The translations under genes and the position numbers were made by a program. Below are positions 10,822 to 20,455 of a DNA stretch of 64,000 nt, piece after piece (within the stretch, counting starts at the first letter, position 1; each line of letters starts with the position of its first letter). Below the pieces are notes generated by a model. It was not told the origin of the DNA. It did no database searches and saw only the letters and a program-made list of their open reading frames with translations. The DNA is from Agarophyton chilense (Eukaryota; Rhodophyta; Florideophyceae; Gracilariales; Gracilariaceae): the NCBI GenBank assembly GCA_030374765.1, contig JARGXX010000022.1, positions 434,001-498,000 on the forward strand. Reading direction: 5' to 3'.

Positions 10822-11077
10822 CGAGTGCGCCTTGGGAGTCAAAAAAGACTGCGAACACGTGGTCATGCGCTGCCCGCTTACGAACGTTAGCCGTCGTGAA
10901 GTATTTCGTGACCAACGAAAAAGCCGACAAAAATCACTTAGAGATATTATATTGGAAGCACCACAAAAAGTTCTGGCCTTTCTGAGGAAGAAGAAATATA
11001 TGTAGGATAGATCTCTGCTGTGTTAGGAATTAGAACACGACGTCCACAATAAAGAAGAAGAAGAAGAAGAAGAAAAA
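10822..11077 (+). mobile_element. 5'-truncated LINE (non-LTR retrotransposon) 3' end
   Basis: Only the last part of the element is present. The plus strand reads LECALGVKKDCEHVVMRCP, the C-terminal zinc-knuckle region of LINE reverse transcriptases (H-x4-C after cysteines), and continues in frame to KKKYM and a stop at about 11005. A short 3' untranslated part follows, then AATAAA-like sequence and a GAA-repeat tail. The perfect 10-base direct repeat GAAAGACCCT flanks it (10812-10821 and 11078-11087), the expected target-site duplication. A 5'-truncated copy with a 3' simple-repeat tail and target duplication is the hallmark of LINE insertion. The perfect duplication suggests a fairly recent event. 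Confidence 0.85.
11051..11077 (+). repeat. (GAA)n tail of the LINE
   Basis: About eight GAA units, slightly impure at the right end, terminate the LINE fragment in place of a poly(A) tail, directly before the second target duplication. Confidence 0.85.
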
Positions 11078-11087
11078 GAAAGACCCT

Positions 11088-12290
11088 GTGGGAGTACAAC
11101 TTTTGCAACTGCAAGTCTTAATGGCATTATGATGAAGAACGGTTGGTCTACTGAACGTGAATCTGGTGGTACTATGAACTATGTCTGTGTTTTCTAGTAT
11201 CGTCACCTATATCTGCTCCTATGCCTATATATATCAAATGCTGTGGTAGGTTCTATCGTTTCTTTGTTGTGATAGCTACGAGTCCTTTGGCACGACTTGC
11301 CGATACTGCATGATGGCTTGTTAGCCGAGTATCCCGACCGTTCTACAGCAGTTCTGTTCTTGTTATAAGCTGTTCTATGTCCCTCAACGACCCTGCGCTG
11401 AATAGAGGGCACGAGTTACGATCTGCTGTGCACTTGTTCGACCATTTTACCTACGTTAAACCCTCTCTTGTTTCTATTGTAACAGTTACTTCGTTTCATT
11501 GGTACGGTCTCGAACCGATCCCGTTGTACTAATGAATTGCCATATTGTAATCTGATGGGAAAATTAGGTGGAAGAGGACTACCTCCTTGCAATTATGGCG
11601 AAGATGAGCAATCCCGGATTGCAAATCGGGGATTGCCATCAGATGAAAATCAAATCGATGGCAACATAAACTAGCAGAGGGCATTTTGGTTTGTGCAGTG
11701 GTGATTCTCAAATCAGGTTCCACAAAGCCAATTTCCGAACTGCAGATGTGTTGACGAAAATACAAATTGCTTCCGACGCAGAAAAAAAATGCGATCCTGT
11801 TTTTGAAAGTGTTGTGGGCAACTTTTTTTTTGTGTCTTGGTTCAACTGCCGAGGTTGAATAATGGTGGGCAGAAGAGGCTCTTGAGCGGAACTCGTGATG
11901 ATATTCTTTTTTTCTATTTCCTGTGTTCGTGCATTCCAAACCTTTTCCAGTCATTGGCCTATCAGAGCAAAGGCTTTCAGGGTTTCTTACCTCGAATAGG
12001 ATTCTCTATTGATGATACGAGTCATGTCTACGCCGGGGTATCCCCACTGTATTTACGACTGTTTATCTATACCGCCCAGTAATTCTGACGATAGAGGCAA
12101 AAATAATGATTAGCAAACACGACCGTGATGATTTGTGAGCACGTTCTCTATCTCTCTTCTTGACTCAGCGAAGGAATGGTTCCGTGCTCGAAAATCTTGC
12201 TCGGGATTTTTATCGACATGGTCTCACTTGCGACACATTCAACTTTTTCTTTTGAAGACGCCCCTGATCACTGCCGTACTAAGCTCCCCG
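11088..12290. other. Intergenic, no gene recognised
   Basis: No coding stretch is convincing. AT-rich and pyrimidine runs occur near 11780-11840 and 11900. The right end is the 3' flank of the binding-protein-like gene. Confidence 0.3.
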
Positions 12291-14120
12291 TCAGATGGGC
12301 TCTACATAGACCTGTTCTGGCCCTGGTCCTGGTGCTAGTATTTCATTCTCGAATGCCCGTCGTTTCTTTCGACGAACAAGTCTGAATACCAAGACAAGAA
12401 GTATTACAGGCGCGACAAGACATACAACGACAATTACACCGATTGCCGCCGAGCTGAGACCATCATCATCGGATGTACTGTCGAGGATCACTAGGCTGAC
12501 TTGTCTACCAAGGCCACGAGACAAAGCTCGTCTCAACTCTGCGCTGTTCAGCTGAGTTTCGCTTTCCGGGTCGATAAGGGCTCTCAAAATGAATCTAGTT
12601 TCCGTCTGGCGGGTTGTTTCGTCTGCTCGTCTTGAGGGCTGGAACATAATATCGTATTCTGCCTCCAAATTCAAATCGAGGGACTTGAGTTCAGGTTGAA
12701 TATCGCCTTCCCACAAACGCTCAATTTCAAATCGATTCAGTCCGTCCACGGAAAAAACGATGTCAATGTACACCTTTGAATTTGGAGGAGGTCCGGCAAA
12801 ATCGTTGTATGGGCAGTCTTTCGTAAATTCATTCGTCGTAGCCTTGTATTGACCCATGTACACCATTTCGCGATCCCCTAAATCTACAGAAGGGTGCAGG
12901 ATTGCGATGTAATCCTTCAACACATCATCCGGGCGAATAATAGCAGACTCGAAAATGTCATTGGCTTCCCCATTTTCGCTAATGCGCTTCTCTCGATGCC
13001 ATACGTTGTCGCACTGCACCGCTTTCAGAGTGGCCATTTCTGTTACTACTCTCAGATCGGGGGTTTCAGGATCAACGAAGTCTTTCATGAACTCCTCCAA
13101 GGAATCTCGAGACTTGTTAGCCGGGAAATGAGCTATGTTTAGGTAGAAGCGAGCGAACTTGAACTCTTCAATAGCTTCGGAAAATGGTACAATCAAAGTA
13201 GCCTCGTTGATAGTTGTCTCATATAAGTAATCGGCGTTTGCATCGTCGAGAAGGTCTGGTACATATTGACCGCCATGAGGCAAGCTCCAATTATAGTGCT
13301 CATCAAGAGATTTCGATAGATTAACGGGTCCTTTAAAATCCGGTCGGTTCAGCAGCACAGACGGGCGCCTGATTGCCTGGCTAGCCCTGCGGCTTGCATC
13401 TTGGTACTCCGATTCAATACGATCAAACTGCGAAATTGTTTCTTTGGCTGCTCCTAGAAACACACCGATGACTTTGATAAATTCAGCTCTTCCAAGAGGT
13501 GACTCTTCGATTGCATCAGGAACAACAATGAAAGGTATGCTCTTTGTACCGTTGCTAAACCCCGTGAAATCGAATGACCCAATCACACCTGCCGACAATT
13601 CTGCGTCTGCCTCTAATTTTGTATAATCTCTCGTGAAATTAGCATCCATAATCTCTTCAACTTGGTCATTTCCGCGAATTTCCGGAGAATAGATGAAGTT
13701 CTTTGAATTAACATAGGAAAGAGTGTCCAAAGAGTCGAGCATTTGTAGTAAAGCCAATGAAGGAGATTCTGAGACATAAAGAGAGTTCGGCCTAGTGAAG
13801 AGCACAATGCGGTTTTCAGAACCGGTTGGACGGGGACACCCGCATGTTATGATGCGGTAAGTGAGCTCATGGGTGATATTTGCAGCAGGGGCTGTGATGT
13901 CAACATATGTGTTAGAATATGATACAGTCATATTCGTCGCAAACTTAATGCTTATTCTTTCAGACTCAGGGAAATAATTTCGGCTGGGATCACAATCTTC
14001 AGGGTCACGGCAGTTGGAGTCTCGAGACTGCGCAGAGACAACGGTGACAACAACTAAGAAAGCCAGCTGTGAACAACGGTGGAATGAGGCAAGGCTGCGG
14101 ATGGAAGCTTCACGCGCCAT
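12291..14120 (-). CDS. Membrane-anchored periplasmic-binding-protein-like (siderophore/cobalamin-binding fold) protein
   Basis: This is a complete 609-residue single-exon gene. The N-terminus (residues 1-31) has a hydrophobic core LAFLVVVTVVSA ending in a signal-peptidase-like site. The ectodomain resembles ABC-type iron-siderophore/vitamin B12 binding proteins: a strand-rich start, a segment LALLQMLDSLDTLSYV like the helix that follows the first beta-strand, a V/E-rich 'where is it' region, and ESPLGRAEFIKVIG (about 207-220), matching the TPLGRAEWI-type signature of this group. At least seven N-glycosylation sequons suit a secreted face. Residues about 556-580 form one transmembrane helix followed by RRKKRR, so a type I membrane protein with a short cytosolic tail is expected. 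Diatoms use a ferrichrome-binding protein of similar build for iron uptake; that role here is inference. No transporter partner lies nearby. Confidence 0.65.
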   Translation of the reverse strand: MAREASIRSLASFHRCSQLAFLVVVTVVSAQSRDSNCRDPEDCDPSRNYFPESERISIKFATNMTVSYSNTYVDITAPAANITHELTYRIITCGCPRPTGSENRIVLFTRPNSLYVSESPSLALLQMLDSLDTLSYVNSKNFIYSPEIRGNDQVEEIMDANFTRDYTKLEADAELSAGVIGSFDFTGFSNGTKSIPFIVVPDAIEESPLGRAEFIKVIGVFLGAAKETISQFDRIESEYQDASRRASQAIRRPSVLLNRPDFKGPVNLSKSLDEHYNWSLPHGGQYVPDLLDDANADYLYETTINEATLIVPFSEAIEEFKFARFYLNIAHFPANKSRDSLEEFMKDFVDPETPDLRVVTEMATLKAVQCDNVWHREKRISENGEANDIFESAIIRPDDVLKDYIAILHPSVDLGDREMVYMGQYKATTNEFTKDCPYNDFAGPPPNSKVYIDIVFSVDGLNRFEIERLWEGDIQPELKSLDLNLEAEYDIMFQPSRRADETTRQTETRFILRALIDPESETQLNSAELRRALSRGLGRQVSLVILDSTSDDDGLSSAAIGVIVVVCLVAPVILLVLVFRLVRRKKRRAFENEILAPGPGPEQVYVEPI

Positions 14121-15017
14121 GTCGAGAGCACGAAGATCTGAGAGAGGAATGGAGCTGTCGAAATACGAAATAGCAAGAACTGTTTAAAGTTGAAGATGAA
14201 CAATTTCGCTGTGACCGCAAGACCTCCCGCATGCGCAAGTGGGTGCTGGCCAGCTCGGGGGTGGATGTGTAGTAGAGGTGAGGGTAGCTTGCTGTAATGT
14301 ACCCTTCGGTAGCTACGCAAACTGTGGAGATCGGTAATATAGCTGGGCTTGTACATGTGTGCATCGGGCGACCATTGCATTGTAGAGAAGCCAAGCATCG
14401 GCAAGATGATTTTGCGCTGCACATGCGTGGACATTTAGAGTGACAATGTTGTGCAAAGCCGTGGGCTTCATGATATGGGATGGGAGGTGCATATACTGTA
14501 TTACGTTTTCTTGCCGATTTTGAAATTTGTCAAGTACAGCAAGCTAAGAACTGTGCAGTGCAACGAGCTTGGCACCTTAATGGAAAAGCATGTATAAATC
14601 ACAGCAAACACAAGTGCAGCGCTCCGACGTTCGAAAACAGCGTGGGTTCGATTGGAATGGGATGTACAAAGCTAAGCTTTTGCATTTGCCGCCATGTCAA
14701 AAGGATTGCCTGTACAAAGCGAGAGCAACGGGTACGACACGCCAAAGGAGGCTTGAGGAAGTCGCTGGGCAGCGTGGGTTTCTTTCCTGTTTTGCTGCAG
14801 TTGAGATCACACCGGGACGGTAATGTGCTCTCGGGCAAAAGCCCACGCTGTCTATGACATCTGTCATCCGGAGGTGCACGCTCCAGTACTGTAGTTTTAC
14901 TGTCTAAATAGCACCCTTCGTATATGAACCATGTTTCGGTTCATCTATTTGGTCCCCATTACAGTTAGGCAGATAGTAGTTAGAATGCTACAGTACTGTG
15001 CCAGCACTCATTCGTCA
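14121..15017. other. Divergent intergenic region between the binding-protein-like and p44 genes
   Basis: This must hold the promoters of both flanking genes. CAGCGTGGGTT occurs twice (near 14639 and 14772) and its complement CCCACGCTG once (near 14842), allowing hairpins. An in-frame ATG at 14931 would lengthen p44 by 29 residues. No other gene is seen. Confidence 0.35.
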
Positions 15018-16352
15018 ATGGCATTCGGCCAACCGCCCGCCAAGGGACAAGAGAGGATCATCCTTCGGAAGATGTCAAGTCGTCTGCGCGGGCGCATGCT
15101 GGTGGATGTCGACAAAGATGAGGAGGACACGAAACGTATTCGCGAAGGCTATGCTTGGGAGTCCAACAAGATTCGCTCCTGGGAGCAAATCGAAGAAGAC
15201 CCAGAAACTGGCCGTCTCAAGTCGTACCAAATTGAACACCAGATAGCAAGAAAGAAGATCCGAGATGACGGACCAAGCGGTGTGCGAAGAGGAATCATTC
15301 GTTTTTGTGTCATTGTCATAGATATGTCCCAGTCATTGCGCTCGACTGATCTCAAGCCATCGCGAGCCGATCTTGTTGTTGAATCTGTTAAATCGTTCGT
15401 CAAGGAGTATTTTGATCAGAATCCTATCTCGCAACTGAGCGTGATCATGACGAGAGATGGAAAAGCCCTCAGGCTTTCAACTTTCTCTTCGAATGAAAAG
15501 CATCACATCGAAGCGGTGCTGAAGGCTTCCAGACAGGGACCTGGCGGAAATGCATCTCTCCAAAACTCGCTCACTGTGGCCAAGAACAATCTGGCGTCTG
15601 TACCACCATATGGAATGAAAGAGATCATCGTCTCATACGGCTCTCTTTCTACGTGTGATCCTGGTGACATTCACCAAACGATTGACGTTCTGGTTTCCGA
15701 GAAGATTCGGTGCTCTGCGATCGGGCTTGGTGCCGAACTCTATATCTTGCGTTGTCTCACAAAGAAGACTAACGGTACGTATGTTATTGCTCGAAATGAA
15801 GAGCATTTCCGAGATTCTTGGTCAGCACATGTCATACCCCCACCCACCATGAACAGACAAGTGTGTGCTTCCCTCATACGAATGGGGTTTCCAATTCTGG
15901 AACGCTTAGAACAGCCAGCTCTCTACTGTAACAATCCGAACTTGAAGGGGCGCTTTGGATACCACTGCCCGCGTTGTTCAGCGTGGATAAGTGAAATGCC
16001 TTCAGAGTGCACTCTATGCGGTCTGACTTTGGTCTCAAGCCCGCACCTCGCACGGTCTTACCACCATTTATTCCCAGTTCCGAGATTCGTCACTCTTGAT
16101 CAGCGCGAATCTGATGCTGCACTGTCAAACGGGGCTAAGAATGACGCTCGCATGGAGCGTATCATGGTATTGTCACAAACACTCTCTGCACGGTGCACTG
16201 GCTGCAAAACCTTATTGCGTAAAGATAAAGCTTTGCGACTGCTTTGCCCCAACTGTCTCAATGTCTTTTGTATTGATTGTGACTCGTTTATACACGATTC
16301 ACTACATCATTGTCCGGGTTGTGGAAATCAAACTATGCGCAATGTATCGTAG
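15018..16352 (+). CDS. GTF2H2: TFIIH core subunit p44 (SSL1/GTF2H2)
   Basis: p44 is a core subunit of TFIIH. It stimulates the XPD helicase in nucleotide excision repair and Pol II initiation in the nucleus. The protein (444 residues from this start) contains a von Willebrand A domain starting at IRFCVIVIDMSQSLRSTD with the DxSxS metal-site pattern, a zinc-binding segment ending in HLARSYHHLFPVPRF, nearly identical to the family signature, and a C-terminal C4C4 RING-like domain (CTGCKTLL, CPNCLNVFCIDC, HHCPGCG). Human p44 has 395 and yeast Ssl1 461 residues, so length fits. I chose the ATG at 15018 because the 29 residues upstream (from 14931) are hydrophobic and unlike the family; 14931 remains possible. 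No introns. It ends 50 bases before the stop of the convergent kinase gene. Confidence 0.93.
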   Translation: MAFGQPPAKGQERIILRKMSSRLRGRMLVDVDKDEEDTKRIREGYAWESNKIRSWEQIEEDPETGRLKSYQIEHQIARKKIRDDGPSGVRRGIIRFCVIVIDMSQSLRSTDLKPSRADLVVESVKSFVKEYFDQNPISQLSVIMTRDGKALRLSTFSSNEKHHIEAVLKASRQGPGGNASLQNSLTVAKNNLASVPPYGMKEIIVSYGSLSTCDPGDIHQTIDVLVSEKIRCSAIGLGAELYILRCLTKKTNGTYVIARNEEHFRDSWSAHVIPPPTMNRQVCASLIRMGFPILERLEQPALYCNNPNLKGRFGYHCPRCSAWISEMPSECTLCGLTLVSSPHLARSYHHLFPVPRFVTLDQRESDAALSNGAKNDARMERIMVLSQTLSARCTGCKTLLRKDKALRLLCPNCLNVFCIDCDSFIHDSLHHCPGCGNQTMRNVS

Positions 16353-16402
16353 TACGCTTCTCTCAACTCAACAACATAACTGCGCCACGGATACTTTATT
16401 CA

Positions 16403-17925
16403 TTAATCAATATAGGAAACTGTTTCGTTAGTACTATTCGGACCGTCGCTCTGGGTATCTGACCGGCCTTTGGAAGACTTTTGTCCTGGGTTAACTCGCA
16501 ATTTGTTTTTGGAGGCAATCGCTGCCAGGCCGCTAATGCTGGAAAGCCGACGGTCGAGAGATGGCGCATCCCGTGAAACCCATGGGTGACTCAGAGCTTT
16601 CTCAGCAGTTAGGCGCTTTTTTGGATCAACCTGAAGCATTTGCCTCAGGAACTGTTTACCCTCTTCGGACACCTCGTCCCATCCCTCTCCAACCATACAA
16701 GGCCCGCGAGACAAACTCTTCATGTATTCGATGTCAGTCTTGCCCCAAAACGGAAACCGACCGCACAGCATGATCTGCATGCAAAGATAATTGAATACAT
16801 ACTTGCCGTTAGTAATCATGGCTGCTCTAAATCTGCAGACATGCGGTGCACATTCACAAAACCGAGAACGAACAGAGCCCTGAAATGAAAGTGAGCAAAG
16901 AACTTACGTACAGGACTACGCCAGAAGCCCAAATATCGACCGCAGGTCCATATCCTCCTTTTCCAACGATTTCTGGTGCTATGTAGTACGAAGTGCCCAC
17001 ATGTGACAGAAGCATGGCATCATTCTGCCCGTGACCGTCTCCGAGGAAGTTGGAGAGACCAAAATCTGTAAGCTTAACGTTAAGAGGCCACGTCTTCGAT
17101 GCACACAATACGTTTTCCGGTTTGATATCTCGGTGAACAATGTTTCGGGAGTGCAAGTATCGAACGCCTTCCAGAATCTGCCTAGAAATGTGACGAGCTT
17201 TCTAAAAAGGTTGGTCAGAGAGATACAAAGTGTCAGAAGGTCTAAGTCAAGTGGCGTTTCTTTGGTTTCGTTGAGCAGGAGTAAGCAATGTGTGTGAGAT
17301 TAGCGTATGACGAACTTACCTCTTCCGTAAAATACTGAGATGTGATAATGAGATCAAACAATTCGCCACCTTTCATATATTCGCTCACGATGGCGAGCTT
17401 ACTGGGGATGTCGAAGATTTCAATGGTCTTAACGATATTTTCGTGGTCGACGGTGGTCATAATAGCCTGTTCACGCTGAAGAAATTTCTTCTGCTTTCTG
17501 TTGACCGGGTTCTTTCTGATGATCTTGACAGCTACTTGGGCATGTGTCAAGCGGTCGGTAGCAAGAAAGACTTCGCCGTAAGAGCCCTTTCCAAGCTGCT
17601 TTCCAAGCGTGTAAAAGTCCTCAACAGTGCTCTGAGTGGATTTGAGAGCGCGAACCCACGCTCGATAATCTTCAGAGTCATCGGCGAAAAATGCTACGCT
17701 TCGGCCACCGGCAGAGATAATGAACTGGAGGGGGCGATCCCCGATTGTGACGCGGATGTCGTTGAGGGGCAATTGCCAAGTGGGGGGGCTGGTTTCTTTG
17801 ACATGGTGGGAGAGCTTGTAATCTTTAAGGAGGAGGTAGCGTCTGCTTCGGGCCTTGAGACGCTTGCCTTCTTTGGAGAGCCAGCCGCTGCGGTGTGGGG
17901 GCGGGGAGTCGTTGGGGGCGTCCAT
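16403..17925 (-). CDS. PH-domain CAMK/CDPK-like Ser/Thr protein kinase (3 exons)
   Basis: Exons run 17925-17320, 17201-16908 and 16774-16403. Both introns (17319-17202, 118 bases; 16907-16775, 133 bases) start GTAAGT and end AG, and they keep the frame. The product has 423 residues. An N-terminal PH domain (about 12-95: RSGWLSKEGKRLKARSRRY to WVRALKS) should bind phosphoinositides or protein partners. The kinase domain follows: GKGSYGEVFLATD (P-loop), VAVKII (ATP lysine), HRDIKPEN, TDFGLSNF, GTSYYIAPEIV and a typical CAMK C-lobe (HPWVS). All catalytic residues are present. GTxYYIAPE resembles CDPKs, but no EF-hands follow; a short Ser-rich tail does. An in-frame ATG at 18066 would add 47 residues unlike a PH domain, so 17925 is preferred. 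A decayed copy lies at 9690-10005. Confidence 0.9.
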
Positions 17926-19417
17926 GAATGGGTTGGAGTATGTGGGGAAACGACTGAAAAGAAGGACGTGGTATGGAAAGGAAATGAGGGATAAAGGTGA
18001 CTTTTTGCAGGTGAAGGACTGGTACACGGGACGGGGGTGGGTGTCTAGGAAGAGGGTTGTAGCCATTTGAAAGGCATGTCTGTTGAAGAGCTGTTGTGAG
18101 GGTGCATGGACGGGTCGTATAGGCAGCGTTCAGAGAGTGCCATGAAATGTTTTGTGTTTGCAATCGTTTAAAAAAGCAAGCGTGTGTTTGAGGTGGGATG
18201 AAATACGCATTGAATTGAGGGAGGGGAGGGAGTGTAAAAAGTAATAAGAGTTTCCCATTGCGGTTGGAAAGATACAGTGTGGTGGTGGTGGTGGTGCAGG
18301 ACGGGTGCAATGCGAACGGAGGGGGGAATGGGCGCGTAGCATGTTTTGTGGAGGGTGAATTGTTGTATGCACTCTACCCCGTAGATATACACCGTAGATA
18401 GTATCTAGGGATAAACTTCAGGCGATGGGCACTGAGAAGCAGGTTGGGCGGTGTGAGTGACACCGAGTGGATTCTTTTATTCTTTTGGACTGCTGACTTG
18501 AGTGTAACACGAAACTGGATAGGTTACGAAGGCATAAGGCAACACAAGGTAGAATTTTGTTCTTTTACGATTGATGCTTCCCGGTTTACAGAACATGCGC
18601 AAGCGGATACTTTGGTTTTTTGTTCCAGTATGCAAGAGACTTATTGCATGTACCGAAGACTCGGTACGCCTGTAGCTTCTCAAGACTTTTGAGAGGGGCG
18701 GCGCGGGAGGGTCGCAGAAAAAACGAGAATGCGACAGAACAGAAACGCAGGACAGCTCAAGGATGGTTGAGACCTACAGCAGCGTCGCTACGATGCAGAT
18801 GATGCTACTAGCGGCATTATCACGGCACTGAAGCCTAATGCAGGCTTTGCTAACACATAACAGATCTCCCATACCGACAGTACCTATCGGAAACAGCAAG
18901 ACAGATGCGTTTACGTTTCGCTTATTTTGACAAAATCAACACTCTCGTACCTCCAAGTTTCCATTACTCTCAAGTGACGTGAGACGCTCTCCACGCGAGC
19001 GAGACGTGGCATAGCTGTCCACGTTGTAGCCGTGCGCGGAACACACAGCTCTTGCTTACAGCAACTGCAGACGCAAACACTTTTGAACGAAACCAAAACA
19101 CGCTACACATGTGGCAGCAGCAGCCTTGCACTATGCGCGAGTTGTGCTGCGCGCGGCGACGCGCGCGCGACGCGTGCCACCGCCGTTCAACCGCCAAATC
19201 GCGTCGCCCACGAGCCACGCAGCCGCACCCAACGCCCACTCTCAACAGGGAGGCGCTGCTGTCGTGCCGAGCGTAGCCTCCGACGTCTCCAACTTCGACG
19301 CCCTCTCCGTTGCCGCTGCCGTCGCAATCACCGTCACCGTCATCCTTCAATCCGCGTCTCCTCTCCCCCCCTTCTCGGTCGCGCGCGTCCCCCGTTTAGC
19401 CGTGCCCGTCCCGTCGC
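17926..19417. other. Divergent intergenic region between kinase and AhpC-like genes
   Basis: This should hold both promoters. 17926-18066 may be the kinase 5' leader or an N-terminal extension. A (TGG)n run lies at 18279-18296. From 19100 on, the sequence is GC-rich with CGCG clusters and is open in several frames, which I read as composition and not genes. Confidence 0.4.
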
Positions 19418-20455
19418 ATGTCCGACCGCAACGGCTTGTCTCGCGCGCCGCGCGATGCGCTAGGCGCTTTTGCGTCGTTGCCGCCGTACGAATTTGACTT
19501 CGATTATCGCGGCCAGTCTCTTGCGCCGTCTTCGCAAGCTGCCCGTATTCCGCGTTCTCCGTCCTCGCTCGTTGATGATTTCGACTCGTACATGTTTCCC
19601 GACCCCGACCGCTCGCGCCCCTCCTCGCGAGCGCCCTCCTCCTCCTCCACCTCTCATTCTGCCTCATCATCGCCATGCGCCCCTCCGCCCGTCATCGATT
19701 GGCCCGCCGTCGAGAATGCATTGCTTTTCGCCCCCGATCATTCCGTCATTGACGTTGACAAACTCTACACGGGATATTGCAACTTTTCCGTGCTTATCTT
19801 TGTGCCGCGTCATGCTGTGGAGCTGTGCGCTTTGGTGTACGGTAAGCTGGCGCATCTGCTGTTGCAGGTTGGCGCGCGTCTGTGCTTCATCACTGCGTGG
19901 CAGCCAGCGCAGGCTACGCTCTTTCTGTCGCGCTTTGAGCGCGTCAGTCCGTGTCCGGCTGCCATTGTGTGCGATCCGCACGCCCATCTCTTCTCCGCCT
20001 TTGGCTTCACACGCTCCCCGCTTCGCGCTCTGTTTGCTGCTAACAAGGTGTCGGCGCCCATGCGCCAGGGAATGAGGAATGCATTCAGCACCGTCTCGTA
20101 CCGCGCTCAGAATCGCGATATTGCCAACACCCCCGTGCCATCCAAGCGTCTCAAGTGCGGTGCCGTTGTCATGACCACCTTGCGCGGCTACGAGAAACGG
20201 CCCTGCGTTAAATACATCAGCGAGGAGCACCCCTCCACGGGCGTTGGCTGCTATCTGGACGTTCTTTCTGCCTGCGGCGTCAATGACGCCTTTGTTCCCG
20301 ACGTTGACGTCGCTCAGGTCTACGCTCGTTTCAACAACATGCGCGCAAACAGCATCAAGGCCAGGCATGCCGACCAAAAGGAGGCCCATCGCATCAACAA
20401 CACTCGCGTTCGCACCTCTAGGAAGAATGACTTACGGAATGCTCTCAAGGGCTGA
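19418..20455 (+). CDS. AhpC/TSA-like thioredoxin-fold protein (PRXL2/AAED1 type)
   Basis: This is a single-exon gene of 345 residues. The first 100 residues are Ser/Pro-rich and probably disordered. From about 105 the sequence follows the peroxiredoxin-like AhpC-TSA_2 pattern: a first strand (FSVLIFVPRHAVELCALV), a helix ending in QVGARLCFITAW, then SPCPAAIVCDPHAHLFSAFGF, like the 'P-LADPDRALYRALGL' block of this group. The usual CxxC just after the first strand is reduced to a single Cys (VELC), so peroxidase activity is doubtful. The C-terminal 60 residues are basic and unlike the family. The fold call is moderately sure and no substrate can be named. A long minus-strand open frame opposite it is a by-product of GC-rich codons. 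Confidence 0.65.
   Translation: MSDRNGLSRAPRDALGAFASLPPYEFDFDYRGQSLAPSSQAARIPRSPSSLVDDFDSYMFPDPDRSRPSSRAPSSSSTSHSASSSPCAPPPVIDWPAVENALLFAPDHSVIDVDKLYTGYCNFSVLIFVPRHAVELCALVYGKLAHLLLQVGARLCFITAWQPAQATLFLSRFERVSPCPAAIVCDPHAHLFSAFGFTRSPLRALFAANKVSAPMRQGMRNAFSTVSYRAQNRDIANTPVPSKRLKCGAVVMTTLRGYEKRPCVKYISEEHPSTGVGCYLDVLSACGVNDAFVPDVDVAQVYARFNNMRANSIKARHADQKEAHRINNTRVRTSRKNDLRNALKG

Noticed and set aside
14480-14857. A 125-codon plus-strand gene upstream of p44
   Set aside because: It has no family resemblance and contains an inverted repeat (CAGCGTGGG/CCCACGCTG) that explains part of its openness. It lies where promoters are expected.
19667-20389. A 240-codon gene on the minus strand opposite the AhpC-like gene
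   Set aside because: It lies wholly opposite a better-supported coding frame in GC-rich DNA, has no family resemblance, and similar long frames occur in the third strand frame.
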